A DNA stretch of 64,000 bases, taken from Asticcacaulis sp. AC402 (GTDB lineage Bacteria; Pseudomonadota; Alphaproteobacteria; Caulobacterales; Caulobacteraceae). Made by a program: the position numbers and the translations under genes. The notes under the pieces are model-generated. The model was not told the DNA's origin, searched no databases, and was given only the letters and a program-made list of their open reading frames with translations. Location of the stretch: positions 1 to 64,000 of the forward strand of contig NZ_AWGC01000037.1 in the NCBI RefSeq assembly GCF_000495835.1, given 5' to 3'. How positions within the stretch are numbered: the first letter of the stretch is position 1; each line of letters opens with the position of its first letter. Below, one piece after another: positions 35,671 through 45,500 of this stretch.

Positions 35671-35832
35671 GAAAGCCCCCCGGCTTGTCGACAAGCTAAC
35701 ATGAGTGTTCAGCTACAGGTTTGATAATCAAACTATGCGCGCTGCCGGGATTGCGCAAGCAAAATAGCTTTTTCTTGCCCTGATCTGCGGTTCCGCCTAT
35801 CCAGTCGCCGCTCAAGTTTGAGGAGGCAGCAT

Positions 35833-36777
35833 ATGACCACCGCTTTCGTATTTCCCGGACAAGGCTCGCAAAGCGTCGGCATGGGCGCGGAGTTGTATGA
35901 CACCTTTCCCCGTGCCCGTGCCGTCTTCGACGAAGTCGACGAGGCCCTGGGCCAGAAGCTGTTCCAGTTGATGCGCGAAGGCCCCGAATCAGAACTGACC
36001 CTGACCGAAAACGCCCAGCCAGCCATCATGGCGGTGTCCCTGGCCGTCGTCCGCGTTCTGGAAGACGATTTCGGCATCACCTGCGCCGATGCCAGCTATG
36101 TCGCCGGCCACTCCCTGGGCGAGTATTCTGCCCATGCCGCCGCCGGCACCTTCAGCCTGTCGGACACAGCGCGGCTGCTGAAGCTTCGAGGTCAGGCCAT
36201 GCAGGCGGCGGTTCCGGTCGGCGTCGGCGCCATGGCCGCCCTGATCGGCAAGGCCGACCTTGCCCTGGCCGAAGCCGCCTGCCAGGCGGGTTCGGTGGCC
36301 GGCGTGGTCGTGGTCGCAAATGACAATAATGCCGGCCAGATCGTCATTTCCGGCGAAAAAGCCGCCGTTGAGATTGCTATGGAAAAAGCCAGGGAACTGG
36401 GTGCCAAAGCCATGCTGCTGAATGTGTCGGCGCCGTTCCACTGTCCGCTGATGCAGCCCGCCGCCGATGCCATGGCCGATGCCCTGGCCAAGGTGACGAT
36501 CAAGGCTCCGGTCTCGACCCTGGTCGCCAATGTCACGGCCCGTCCGGTGAGCGACAAGGACCAGATTGCGGGCCTTTTGGTTCAGCAGGTTACCGGCCGG
36601 GTACGCTGGCGCGAGACGATGGAATGGCTGGGAGGCGAAGGTGGAGTCACCCGCGTCGCCGAACTGGGCGCAGGCAAGGTTTTGACCGGCATGATCAAGC
36701 GCAGCTTGCCGGACGTGACAGCCGTCGCGCTCAATGGCGCCGCCGACTTCGAAGCTTTCGCCAAAGCACAGGGCTAA
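35833..36777 (+). CDS. fabD: Malonyl-CoA:ACP transacylase
   Basis: FabD loads malonyl groups on acyl carrier protein for fatty-acid synthesis. The 314-residue protein has FVFPGQGSQSVGMG, the nucleophile Ser94 in AGHSLGEYS, GAMAALIG, and the active histidine in SAPFHCPLMQ. AGGAGG precedes the ATG at 35833. It opens the block fabD-fabG-acpP-fabF-mltG, all on the plus strand, but is separated from fabG by a 364-base stretch that holds an inverted repeat array. Confidence 0.97.
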   Translation: MTTAFVFPGQGSQSVGMGAELYDTFPRARAVFDEVDEALGQKLFQLMREGPESELTLTENAQPAIMAVSLAVVRVLEDDFGITCADASYVAGHSLGEYSAHAAAGTFSLSDTARLLKLRGQAMQAAVPVGVGAMAALIGKADLALAEAACQAGSVAGVVVVANDNNAGQIVISGEKAAVEIAMEKARELGAKAMLLNVSAPFHCPLMQPAADAMADALAKVTIKAPVSTLVANVTARPVSDKDQIAGLLVQQVTGRVRWRETMEWLGGEGGVTRVAELGAGKVLTGMIKRSLPDVTAVALNGAADFEAFAKAQG

Positions 36778-36784
36778 GTGTTTT

Positions 36785-37062
36785 GAACCACGGATGGACA
36801 CGGATTTCACCGTAGCCTGATCGTGTCGCTAGGCCGGTCTAGCTGCAGGTTTGGAACCGCGAATGAACGCGAATGGACGCGAATGGTTAAAGCGCCAAAG
36901 CCGCAAAAAAACAGGCTGGTTCAAATGCGGTTTTTCGGCGTGACCTGGAATATTCGCGTTTATTCGCGTTCATTCGCGGTTTAAAAGCCAATCGTTGCCG
37001 AATGCACGGCGGTTTCGGATAGCCCTGAAATCGGTGTCTATTCGTGTCCATCCGTGGTTCCA
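36785..37062. repeat. Nested inverted arrays of degenerate 10-mers (repeat family 3)
   Basis: The outer arms, 36785-36806 (AACCACGGATGGACACGGAT) and 37031-37062 (GTGTCTATTCGTGTCCATCC), are inverted to each other. Inside, 36852-36886 carries tandem units CGCGAATGAA/CGCGAATGGA, and 36952-36982 their inverted copies (TATTCGCGTT x2, CATTCGCGG). The result is a two-storey palindrome. It takes up almost the whole 364-base fabD-fabG gap; no other feature is seen there. Confidence 0.8.
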
Positions 37063-37141
37063 AAACCAATACATTCGACTTGATCCCGCGGCGGGCCTGT
37101 CGTAAGCCGCGCCGCTTGCAGACAAGAATCGGAGAGCCTCC

Positions 37142-37882
37142 ATGTTCGAACTGACCGGTAAGACCGCCCTTGTCACCGGGGCCACCGGCGGCTTAGGCGC
37201 CGAGATAGCCCGCGCGCTCCACAAGCAAGGCGCCAAGGTCGTGCTGTCCGGCACGCGCGAAAGCGTCCTGGCCGACCTGGCCGCCGAACTGGGCGAGGGC
37301 GCCTTCATTGCCGCTGCCAACCTGTCTGACGCCGCTTCGGTGGATGGCCTGGTCGCCCGCGCAGAAGAAACGGCAGGCAGCGGACTCGACATTCTGATCG
37401 CCAATGCCGGCATCACGCGCGATGGTCTGCTGATGCGCATGAAGGACGAGGACTGGGATACGGTCATCAAGGTCAACCTCGAAGCCTATTTTCGCCTCGC
37501 CCGCGCTGCCACCAAGGGCATGATGAAGCGCCGCTCCGGTCGCATCATTGGGATCACCTCGGTCGTCGGTGTCACCGGCAATCCGGGCCAGACCAACTAT
37601 GCCGCCTCCAAGGCCGGCATGATCGGGTTCTCCAAGGCCCTTGCCCAGGAAGTCGGCTCGCGCGGCATCACCGTCAATTGCATTGCCCCCGGTTTTATTG
37701 CTTCGCCGATGACCGATGCGTTGAACGAGGCCCAACGCGGCACCATATTGCAACGGATACCGACGGGTGCCTTGGGTGCCGGTACGGATATTGCTGCAGC
37801 TGCGGTGTACCTGGCGAGCAACGAAGCCGGTTACGTGACGGGACAGACCCTGCACGTCAACGGCGGAATGGCGATGATCTGA
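37142..37882 (+). CDS. fabG: 3-oxoacyl-ACP reductase
   Basis: The 246-residue SDR reduces beta-ketoacyl-ACP with NADPH in fatty-acid elongation. It has TGATGGLG for cofactor binding, NAGITRDGL, the active-site serine in GITSVVGVTGNPGQ, and YAASKAGMIGFSK. The C-terminus GQTLHVNGGMAMI is the usual FabG end. GGAGAG lies ahead of the ATG. It stands before acpP in the normal order. Confidence 0.97.
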   Translation: MFELTGKTALVTGATGGLGAEIARALHKQGAKVVLSGTRESVLADLAAELGEGAFIAAANLSDAASVDGLVARAEETAGSGLDILIANAGITRDGLLMRMKDEDWDTVIKVNLEAYFRLARAATKGMMKRRSGRIIGITSVVGVTGNPGQTNYAASKAGMIGFSKALAQEVGSRGITVNCIAPGFIASPMTDALNEAQRGTILQRIPTGALGAGTDIAAAAVYLASNEAGYVTGQTLHVNGGMAMI

Positions 37883-38071
37883 TACCGCAGCGCAACAAGA
37901 ACTGTCGCAATTGCACTTTTGTGTTGGTTAAGAGTGTGGTACGCAACGGCTAAATCGGCTTGAAACCTAACAAGTGTGTGTCTACAAGCCGGAACCCGAA
38001 ATTCTCGATTGCCCCGCATCCCCGAAAGGTTTACGGGGGCCTGAATGTCTAAACCTCTGAAGGGACTATAA

Positions 38072-38311
38072 ATGTCTGAAGTTCTTGAACGTGTTCGCAA
38101 GATCGTCATCGACCACCTGGACGCCGATCCGGACAAGGTGACGGAAAAGGCGAGCTTTATCGATGACCTGGAAGCCGACAGCCTCGACATCGTCGAGCTG
38201 GTTATGGCTTTCGAAGAGGAATTCGACATCGAAATCCCTGACGATTCGGCTGAGCATATCCTGACGGTCGGTGACGCGGTCAACTATATCCAGGACAAGC
38301 TGGCGGCTTAA
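38072..38311 (+). CDS. acpP: Acyl carrier protein
   Basis: The 79-residue acidic protein carries growing acyl chains on a phosphopantetheine. Ser37 in [11 protein letters not shown] is the attachment site. The flanking helix sequence DDLEADSLD and the end NYIQDKLAA are typical. AGGGA precedes the ATG at good distance. The 189 bases before it contain no other gene. Confidence 0.98.
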   Translation: MSEVLERVRKIVIDHLDADPDKVTEKASFIDDLEADSLDIVELVMAFEEEFDIEIPDDSAEHILTVGDAVNYIQDKLAA

Positions 38312-38508
38312 GAGGCGGTTTGGACGTAACGCAAGCCGTTATTTTCCAGCAACTCCAAGCGGTCGGCGCTTGAATCCGTCATAGGCGCGGCCGCAAATCC
38401 GAATTTCGGGTTTGGCCGCGCTTAATTTTTTGAGTATGCCTTACAGATTGCTGTCCGGGGTTTCAAGTGGGGCCACTTGGCCGGGCGGTCGAGGGAAATG
38501 GTACGCCT

Positions 38509-39789
38509 ATGGTACGTCGCGTTGTCATCACTGGCCTCGGCCTGGTCTCGCCGCTGGGCGCCGGGGTAGAGATTTCGTGGAAACGCCTGCTTGAAGGTCA
38601 GTCCGGCGCAGGCCCGATCACGGCCTTCGACACCACCGACTACGCTTGTACGGTCGCGTGCGAAGTCCCGAGCGTCGACGGTCGCGGTGGTGGCGGTCCC
38701 GACATCGAAGGCTCCTTTGATCCGTCGCTGGTCCTGTCAAACAAGGAACGGCGCAAGGTCGACGACTTTATCCTGTACGGTATTGCGGCGGCTGACGAGG
38801 CCCTGAACGATGCCAACTGGCACCCTGAAACCGAAGAGGACAGGATCCGCACCGGCGTGATGATCGGTTCCGGCATCGGTGGTTTAGGCATCATCGCTGC
38901 AACGGCGCTGGAATTGCGCGATAAAGGGCCCAAGCGGATATCGCCCTTCTTCATACCGTCGTCCCTGATCAACCTGGCTTCGGGGCAGGTGTCGATCCGA
39001 CACGGCCTGAAGGGGCCGAATCACGCTGTCGTCACCGCCTGCGCCACCGGCGCCCACGCGATCGGCGATGCGTCCCGGCTGATCGCCCATGGCGACGCTG
39101 ACGTCATGGTCGCCGGCGGGGCCGAATCGGCCATCGTGCCGATCGGCATTGCCGGCTTCATCGCTTGCCGCGCTCTCTGCACCGCCTTCAACGACGAACC
39201 GACCAAGGCTTCGCGGCCCTACGACAAGGACCGAGACGGCTTCGTCATGGGCGAGGGGGCCGGTATCGTGGTGCTGGAAGAGTATGAACACGCCAAGGCG
39301 CGTGGCGCGAAGATCTACGCTGAGGTCCTGGGCTATGCCCTGTCGGGCGACGCCTACCACATTACCGCTCCGTCTGAAGACGGTGACGGTGGCTACCGCG
39401 CCATGGTGGCGGCGGCCAAGGATGCCGGAATCGACCCCGCAACCATCGACTATGTGAATTCGCACGGTACCTCGACCATGGCGGATGGTATCGAGTTGAA
39501 GGCCATCGAACGCTTTCTGGGCGCGCGCGCAGCGACAGGCACCGTGTCCTCGACCAAGTCGGCTATCGGCCACCTGCTGGGCGGGGCCGGTGCCGTCGAA
39601 GCCATCTTCTGCGCCCTGGCCATTCGCGACCAAGTGGCCCCGCCGACCATCAACCTAGACAATCCCGATGTCGAAACGACCATCGACCTGGTGCCGCACA
39701 AGGCCAAGAAGATGAAGATCGACCGCGTCATGTCGAACAGCTTTGGATTCGGCGGCACGAATGCCGCCCTGATTATGGGTAAGGTTTAG
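38509..39789 (+). CDS. fabF: 3-oxoacyl-ACP synthase II
   Basis: The 426-residue condensing enzyme elongates acyl-ACP with malonyl-ACP. It has MVRRVVITGLGLVSPLG, Cys178 in TACATGAHA, the two histidines in NSHGTSTMADGIE and KSAIGHLLGGAGAVEA, and SNSFGFGGTNA near the end. The ATG at 38509 is preferred to an in-frame start at 38467 because homology begins there. Two bases separate it from mltG. Confidence 0.97.
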   Translation: MVRRVVITGLGLVSPLGAGVEISWKRLLEGQSGAGPITAFDTTDYACTVACEVPSVDGRGGGGPDIEGSFDPSLVLSNKERRKVDDFILYGIAAADEALNDANWHPETEEDRIRTGVMIGSGIGGLGIIAATALELRDKGPKRISPFFIPSSLINLASGQVSIRHGLKGPNHAVVTACATGAHAIGDASRLIAHGDADVMVAGGAESAIVPIGIAGFIACRALCTAFNDEPTKASRPYDKDRDGFVMGEGAGIVVLEEYEHAKARGAKIYAEVLGYALSGDAYHITAPSEDGDGGYRAMVAAAKDAGIDPATIDYVNSHGTSTMADGIELKAIERFLGARAATGTVSSTKSAIGHLLGGAGAVEAIFCALAIRDQVAPPTINLDNPDVETTIDLVPHKAKKMKIDRVMSNSFGFGGTNAALIMGKV

Positions 39790-39791
39790 TC

Positions 39792-40979
39792 ATGATCCGC
39801 TGGCTGCGTCGCGACGGAAAGGGTGAGCCCTCCACGGGGGGCGGCAAGGGCGGTTTCAAGGCATTCCTGGCGCCGCTGGCGGGCCTCGTTGCCGGTATTA
39901 TCCTGCTGGTTATGGCTGGCGGCATGTTCTTCTACGCCCAGATGTACGGTCCCGGTCCCAGGCCGGCCGATAATGCCGCCGTGAAGGAAGTGACCTTCCA
40001 ACGTGGCACAAGTGTCACCGCCATGAGCGAGGAACTGGAAAAACAGGGTGTCATTCGTTCGGCAACCCTGTTCCGGTTTGCCGCCAAGATCCGCGGGCAT
40101 GCCAATCGCTTACGCGCCGGCACCTATGCCTTCCCTGGCGGTGATTCCCTTATCGACGTCCTGGCCCGCATGGAAAAAGGCACGGTGGTGCGCAACTTCG
40201 TGACCGTCCCCGAGGGCAAGACCTCGGCCCAGGTGGTACGTATTCTTATGACGCAAGACCACCTGACCGGCGAGGTCGAGATTCCGCCGGAAGGTTCTAT
40301 ACTTCCGGAAACGTACGAATTTCAGCGCGGCGAGACTCGTGAAGCCGTACTCGACCGCATGCTGGATGCCGGTCGCAAGACCTTGGATGACCTTTGGGAA
40401 AAGCGCGAGAAGGGCCTGCCGTTCAAGAATAAGGAAGAGGCCCTGATCATGGCGTCGATCGTCGAGCGCGAGACCGGACTGGCCTCGGAACGTCCCCGCG
40501 TCGCCGCCGTGTTCGTCAACCGCCTCAGGCAGGGTATTCGTCTCGGCTCCGACCCGACAGTGATCTATGGTGTATCGCGTGGCGAGCCCCTGGGCCGCGG
40601 CCTGACCCGGACCGAGCTCGATACCTGGTCACCGTGGAACACCTACCTGATCGACAAGCTGCCGGTGACGCCGATCGCCAATCCGGGCAAGGCGGCCATC
40701 GCCGCCACCCTGAACCCCCTCAAGACATCCGACCTCTATTTCGTCGCTGACGGCACGGGCGGTCATGTCTTCGCCGCCACCTATGAAGAGCATCTCGCCA
40801 ATGTCGCCAAATGGCGCCAGATCGAGTCCCAGGTGTCGCGCTATTCGACCCCGGCGGTTGGCTCTGAGTCGGCTGTGGCGTCCTCGCCGGCGGTCAATAC
40901 CGAAGGCACCCAAACTCAGCCAACTCAAACTCAGGCAAAACAGACTCAGGCAGCGATCCGCCTGAAGAGCACGTCGTAG
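39792..40979 (+). CDS. mltG: Endolytic murein transglycosylase MltG
   Basis: MltG is anchored in the inner membrane and cuts nascent glycan strands. The 395-residue protein has one membrane segment (about 22-45), a LysM-like part and the YceG core with the catalytic glutamate in IVERETGLASERP, followed by NTYLIDKLPVTPIANPG and AAIAATLNP. The last ~30 residues are a Gln/Thr-rich tail (TQTQPTQTQAKQTQ) not seen in the family, probably disordered. Position after fabF is conserved in Alphaproteobacteria. Confidence 0.95.
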   Translation: MIRWLRRDGKGEPSTGGGKGGFKAFLAPLAGLVAGIILLVMAGGMFFYAQMYGPGPRPADNAAVKEVTFQRGTSVTAMSEELEKQGVIRSATLFRFAAKIRGHANRLRAGTYAFPGGDSLIDVLARMEKGTVVRNFVTVPEGKTSAQVVRILMTQDHLTGEVEIPPEGSILPETYEFQRGETREAVLDRMLDAGRKTLDDLWEKREKGLPFKNKEEALIMASIVERETGLASERPRVAAVFVNRLRQGIRLGSDPTVIYGVSRGEPLGRGLTRTELDTWSPWNTYLIDKLPVTPIANPGKAAIAATLNPLKTSDLYFVADGTGGHVFAATYEEHLANVAKWRQIESQVSRYSTPAVGSESAVASSPAVNTEGTQTQPTQTQAKQTQAAIRLKSTS

Positions 40980-40981
40980 TA

Positions 40982-41863
40982 ATGCCCCTGGCCTCCATGA
41001 CAGGGTTCGCTCGCGTCGAGGGCGGCGCGGGCGAAACCGCCTGGGTGATAGAGTTGCGCAGCGTTAACGGGCGCAATCTTGACGTCAAATACCGCTTTCC
41101 GCCTGGCTTCGAAGCGGTCGAGCGACTGGGCCGCGAACTTGTTAAAGGCCGGTTGCAGCGCGGCCAGGTCAGCCTGAGCGTCTCGGTTAACACGGCGGGC
41201 AGCAAGGGCGGCGTCAGCATCAATCACGACGTCCTGGCCGCCTATCTCGATGCCGGCCACGACCTGATCAAGTCCGGCAAGGTAAAGGCGCCACGCCTCG
41301 ACGGCCTATTGGCCCTGCGTGGTGTCGTCGATATCGGTGGCGACGAACGTGAGGGGCTGGACGCCGCTGGAGAGGCGGCGCTGGGCGCCGATTTGGCGCG
41401 GGGACTGGACGGGCTGAAGGCCGCGCGCGAAGCCGAGGGCCGATCGCTGGATGCCATCCTGAAAACGCAGTTGGTCAGCATGGCGGCATCGCTGGAACGG
41501 GGAAAGTCGCTGGCAGCCCAGCAGGTCGAGGTCATCCGTGACCGCTTTACCCGCCGAATGAACGAGCTTCTCGCCGACCAGGCCGGGTTCGAGGAGCGCG
41601 TGCTGCAGGAAGCGGCCGTCCTGGCGGCCAAGGCTGATGTTCGTGAAGAACTGGACCGTCTGGCCTCGCATATCGACCAGGCGCACGCCCTGATCGACGG
41701 TGAGTCGGCGCCGGGCCGTAAGCTGGATTTCCTGGCGCAGGAGTTCATGCGCGAAGCCAATACTCTGTGTTCCAAGTCGGCCTTTATCGAATTGACCCAA
41801 ACCGGGCTGGAGCTTAAGTCGGTCATCGACCAGTTCCGTGAACAGACTCAGAATGTGGAGTAA
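40982..41863 (+). CDS. YicC-family endoribonuclease-like protein
   Basis: The 293-residue protein begins MPLASMTGFARVEG, the YicC hallmark, then RSVNGRNLDVKYRFPPGFE, and ends with the DUF1732 part (LDFLAQEFMREANTLCSKS, IELTQTGLELKSVIDQFREQ). YicC homologues are RNases with a clamp-like hexamer. It is placed two bases after mltG and four bases before gmk, the usual partner. Confidence 0.95.
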   Translation: MPLASMTGFARVEGGAGETAWVIELRSVNGRNLDVKYRFPPGFEAVERLGRELVKGRLQRGQVSLSVSVNTAGSKGGVSINHDVLAAYLDAGHDLIKSGKVKAPRLDGLLALRGVVDIGGDEREGLDAAGEAALGADLARGLDGLKAAREAEGRSLDAILKTQLVSMAASLERGKSLAAQQVEVIRDRFTRRMNELLADQAGFEERVLQEAAVLAAKADVREELDRLASHIDQAHALIDGESAPGRKLDFLAQEFMREANTLCSKSAFIELTQTGLELKSVIDQFREQTQNVE

Positions 41864-41866
41864 TTG

Positions 41867-42499
41867 ATGGACAAGCTGCGCCGCGGCCTCATGCTGATCG
41901 TGGCGGCGCCCTCGGGGGCCGGAAAGACGTCGCTGTGCCGCCGTCTGGTGTCCGACCACGCCGACCTGGATCTGTCGATTTCGGTGACGACACGGGGCGT
42001 GCGCCCCGGCGAAAAGGACGGTCGCGACTACCATTTCATCCAGCAGGAGGAGATGGATAAGCTGATCAACGACAAGGCGCTGCTGGAATATGCCTCTGTT
42101 CACGACGCTATGTATGGTTCACCGCGCGACCCGGTCGAAAAGGCGCTGAGCCTTGGCCGCAATGTTCTGTTCGATATCGACTGGCAGGGGGCGCAACGTA
42201 TTTCGGCAAGGGCGCCGGGCGACGTCGTGCGGGTTTTTATCCTGCCGCCGTCGATGCATGAACTGAATCGCCGGCTGGTGGCCCGCGCCCAGGACGACGA
42301 CGATGTCATCCAGCGCCGCATCTCGCGTGCCAAGAATGAGATCTCGCACTGGGCAGAGTACGACTACATCATCCTTAACGACGATTTCGACCGGTCCTAT
42401 GCTGAACTGGTCCACATCTATCATGCCGAGGCCTCGCGCCGGGCGAGGGGGCTGTGGATTTCGCCCTTTGTCGATGAGCTGATGGCGGAAAAGATATAG
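41867..42499 (+). CDS. gmk: Guanylate kinase
   Basis: The 210-residue enzyme phosphorylates GMP to GDP. It has the P-loop APSGAGKTSLCR, SVTTRGVRPGEKDGRDYHF for GMP binding, and DIDWQGAQ. Start at ATG 41867; a TTG one codon earlier is less likely, and GGAG is positioned upstream. It ends the fab-mltG-yicC block; an inverted repeat array follows. Confidence 0.97.
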   Translation: MDKLRRGLMLIVAAPSGAGKTSLCRRLVSDHADLDLSISVTTRGVRPGEKDGRDYHFIQQEEMDKLINDKALLEYASVHDAMYGSPRDPVEKALSLGRNVLFDIDWQGAQRISARAPGDVVRVFILPPSMHELNRRLVARAQDDDDVIQRRISRAKNEISHWAEYDYIILNDDFDRSYAELVHIYHAEASRRARGLWISPFVDELMAEKI

Positions 42500-42507
42500 C
42501 AAAAAAT

Positions 42508-42583
42508 ATCCACAGAATACTCAGATTTCACAATTTGAAATTTGCTTTGCGCGTAGAGAAAATCTGCGAAATTTGTGGATTTA
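42508..42583. repeat. Small inverted array (repeat family 3) after gmk
   Basis: Arms ATCCACAGAATACTCAGATTT (42508-42528) and AAATCTGCGAAATTTGTGGAT (42560-42580) are imperfectly inverted and resemble the CACAGATTA units at 13190. It fills the gap between gmk and the convergent RTX protease. Confidence 0.65.
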
Positions 42584-42589
42584 CTTTCC

Positions 42590-45500
42590 CTACAACAAGA
42601 AATCTAACACGCTGATGGTCGTTGTTAAATTTCCGGCCAGGAAAACTTCGAACTCGGCATGCCCCTCGGCGTCATTGAGGGTATTGCCCTGGACCAGCGT
42701 GTTGACGCCGTCGAACCAAACCCGTAACTGACCGGCCGCGCTAAAGGCGGCGTCGCCGATGAAGGCGAAGGCGTTGTCACTTCCGCCGTCTATGGCATCA
42801 ATGCCCCGCAGATCGATGCGGTCGTATTGCTGGTGCGGGTGTGCGCGCGCGAAGAAATCTACCAACATGTCGGCTGCCGTGCCGACATCCGCCTGGGCGT
42901 AAACGAAAACGTCATTGCCGTTGCCGCCGCGCAGCCGGTCAGCGCCGCCGCCGCCGGTGATCCGGTCATTGCCGTCGCCGCCGCTCACGGTATCATTGCC
43001 GAGGCCACCGTCGACCGTGTCGTTGCCGATCTCGCCGGACAGGTTGTCGTTGCCGTCGCGGCCATAGATCCGGTCGTCACCATCGCCGCCAAAGGCTGTA
43101 TCGTTGCCGAGACCGCCATCGAGATAGTCGCGGCCGGCGCGGCCACCGATCATGTCGTGGCCGTCTCCGCCGGAAACCCTGTCGTCGCCGTCTCCGCCGG
43201 ACGCCGTGTCGTTACCCGCCGCGCCGTCGAGTGTGTCGTTTCCCATCTCTCCGGCCAGGTTGTCGTTGCCGTCGCGGCCATAGACACCGTCGTCGCCGTC
43301 ACCACCGACCACGGAATCGTTGCCGATGCCGCCGTCGAGATAGTCATGGCCGGCCTGACCGCCCAGCGCGTCGTTACCGGCGCCACCGGTCAGGCGGTTG
43401 TCGAACCCGTCCCCCGCCAGCGTATCGTCGCCTGTGCTGCCGGTGACGTTCTCGAAGCCGGCTATGACGTCGCCCATGGCATCGCCAGAGACGGCAGTCA
43501 GATCGCCGAGGACGATCCGGACCGCCGCCACGGAGTCGGCATAGCTGAGCAGATCGATGCCGAGACCACCCGACAGCCGGTCAGCGCCGCTGCCACCGGT
43601 TACGGTGTCGTCGCCGTTGCCGCCGTCCAGGGTATCGTCGCCCAGGCCGCCGAACAGCCTGTCATCGCCTTCGGCGCCGCGCACCCAGTCGTGACCACGA
43701 CGCGCCGAGATCGTGTTGTTGCCGCCGGAACCCGTCAGTTGATCGGAGAAATCGGAGCCTTCCAGGTTTTCGAAACCTGATACGGTATCAATACCGCCGC
43801 CGCCGGTGTTTTGACCTTCAGTAAGCGACAGGTCGATGGTCACACCCGTGACTGCGCCGTCATAGGACAGCTTGTCGCTGCCGTTGCCACCGTCCAAAGC
43901 GTCATTACCTGGCCCGCCATGAACATAGTCGTCGCCGCTGCCACCGGAAAGGGTGTCATTGCCGGCGCCACCGGTAATGATGTCGGCACCGCGCATGCCG
44001 TAAAGACGGTTGTGCGCACCGTTCCCGTAGATCGCATCGCCGCCGTCACCACCCCAGGCATTTTCCAGGACAGTCCCCGGCGTGAGGGTCACTGCCATGC
44101 CGTTGATGCGGCTAAGGTGAATACCGCGCAGGTCGAGCAGCGACGCCGAGCTGACGGCTGCAGTATTCAAGGTGTCGATTCCTGTGGTGTCGGTGATCGT
44201 GTAGCTGTAATCCATCCCGGCCAGAACGCCGAACTCATTGGTATAGATATACTCGCTGTCGTCCGTCGTCGCGTCGCCATAGATGGTGAGGGTGGCTGTC
44301 TTGAAAATGCCGTTGGTCGGCCAGAAACCCCTGTCATCGAGGATCACCAGTTGCCAGGTACCAGCGGCGTCTTCGCCGACGAAATTGTTGCTGGTAAAGG
44401 TCCAGGGATCCCACCGCGTGCCGCCCGTGCCAAAGATACTCGGTCCATAGCCCTTATGGTCGAAGATCAGGCTTTCCGTGCCCGACGGCGAGATCAGCTT
44501 GACCTCCAGTTCATTTGTCATCTTATGCGTCATGTTCAGATACAGGGTAACGATCTGAGCCGTGACGCCAGCAGAGATATCAAACGAGATGACCAGAGGC
44601 GTGGTGTTGTAAGGGGCTTCGGGAATGACCAGGTCTTGCGTGCGTGACGCCGACCGGCTTACTTCGTTGGCTGAGGTCCGCTGGCGTGTCCAACTCTCGG
44701 CGAGACGGACGGCAGCCAGGGCATCGACCAGACCGAAGCCATAATTCTGATTGAAGTGCAGGCCTGTGCCGTTGACCTGAGACGAGTCATTGATCTTCCA
44801 CGCATATTTTTCGTAGTACGGAGAGGGTGTTTCTCCAATGGCCGTACCGGTATGGCGGGCGGTGAAGGCCAGAATATCGCGAACATCGCGCCAGCCCAGG
44901 CCGGGATTGGCTTCCAGCATCAGAGCGGTAACGCCGCTGACCATCGGGGCGGCGGCTGACGTGCCGCCGAAGCGGGTGGTGTAGTCGGCCGAGACCGGAT
45001 CCCAGTCGGGGTTGTCACCCTTGTTATAGCCGGCGTCGCCGACCTGATCGGTGGTTGCCACGTGAGGTCCGAAATAGGAACCGCTGGAGGTCGCGCCCAC
45101 CAGGACATTGGCGCCTTCCGACGAGTAGTCCGCCACCAAGCCCTCGCTGGCGATGGCCGAGACTGTGATGCTGTAGCGCTGGTTCTGGAAGCCGCTGAGA
45201 TTGGCGTCGAGCGGGTTGATGCTGCGATTGTTGCCGGCAGCCTGGATCAGCAATGTGCCCAGACCACCACGGCCCTGGTCTGCCGCGTTCTTGTAATGAT
45301 GGGCGTTGACAGAAAACCACTGGCGCAGTTCGAAGCCGTCGAATGGCGCAAGCCCCCCAAGACTCATGTTGACGATGTCGAAATCCTTGGCGTGTGCCAG
45401 GGCGATTTCGAATTCATGCAGCGCTACGGCCGTAGAATAGATCACCGGTAACGAGGTGACCTTGGCGTCGTAGGCGATCCCGGTCATGCCTATGCCGTTC

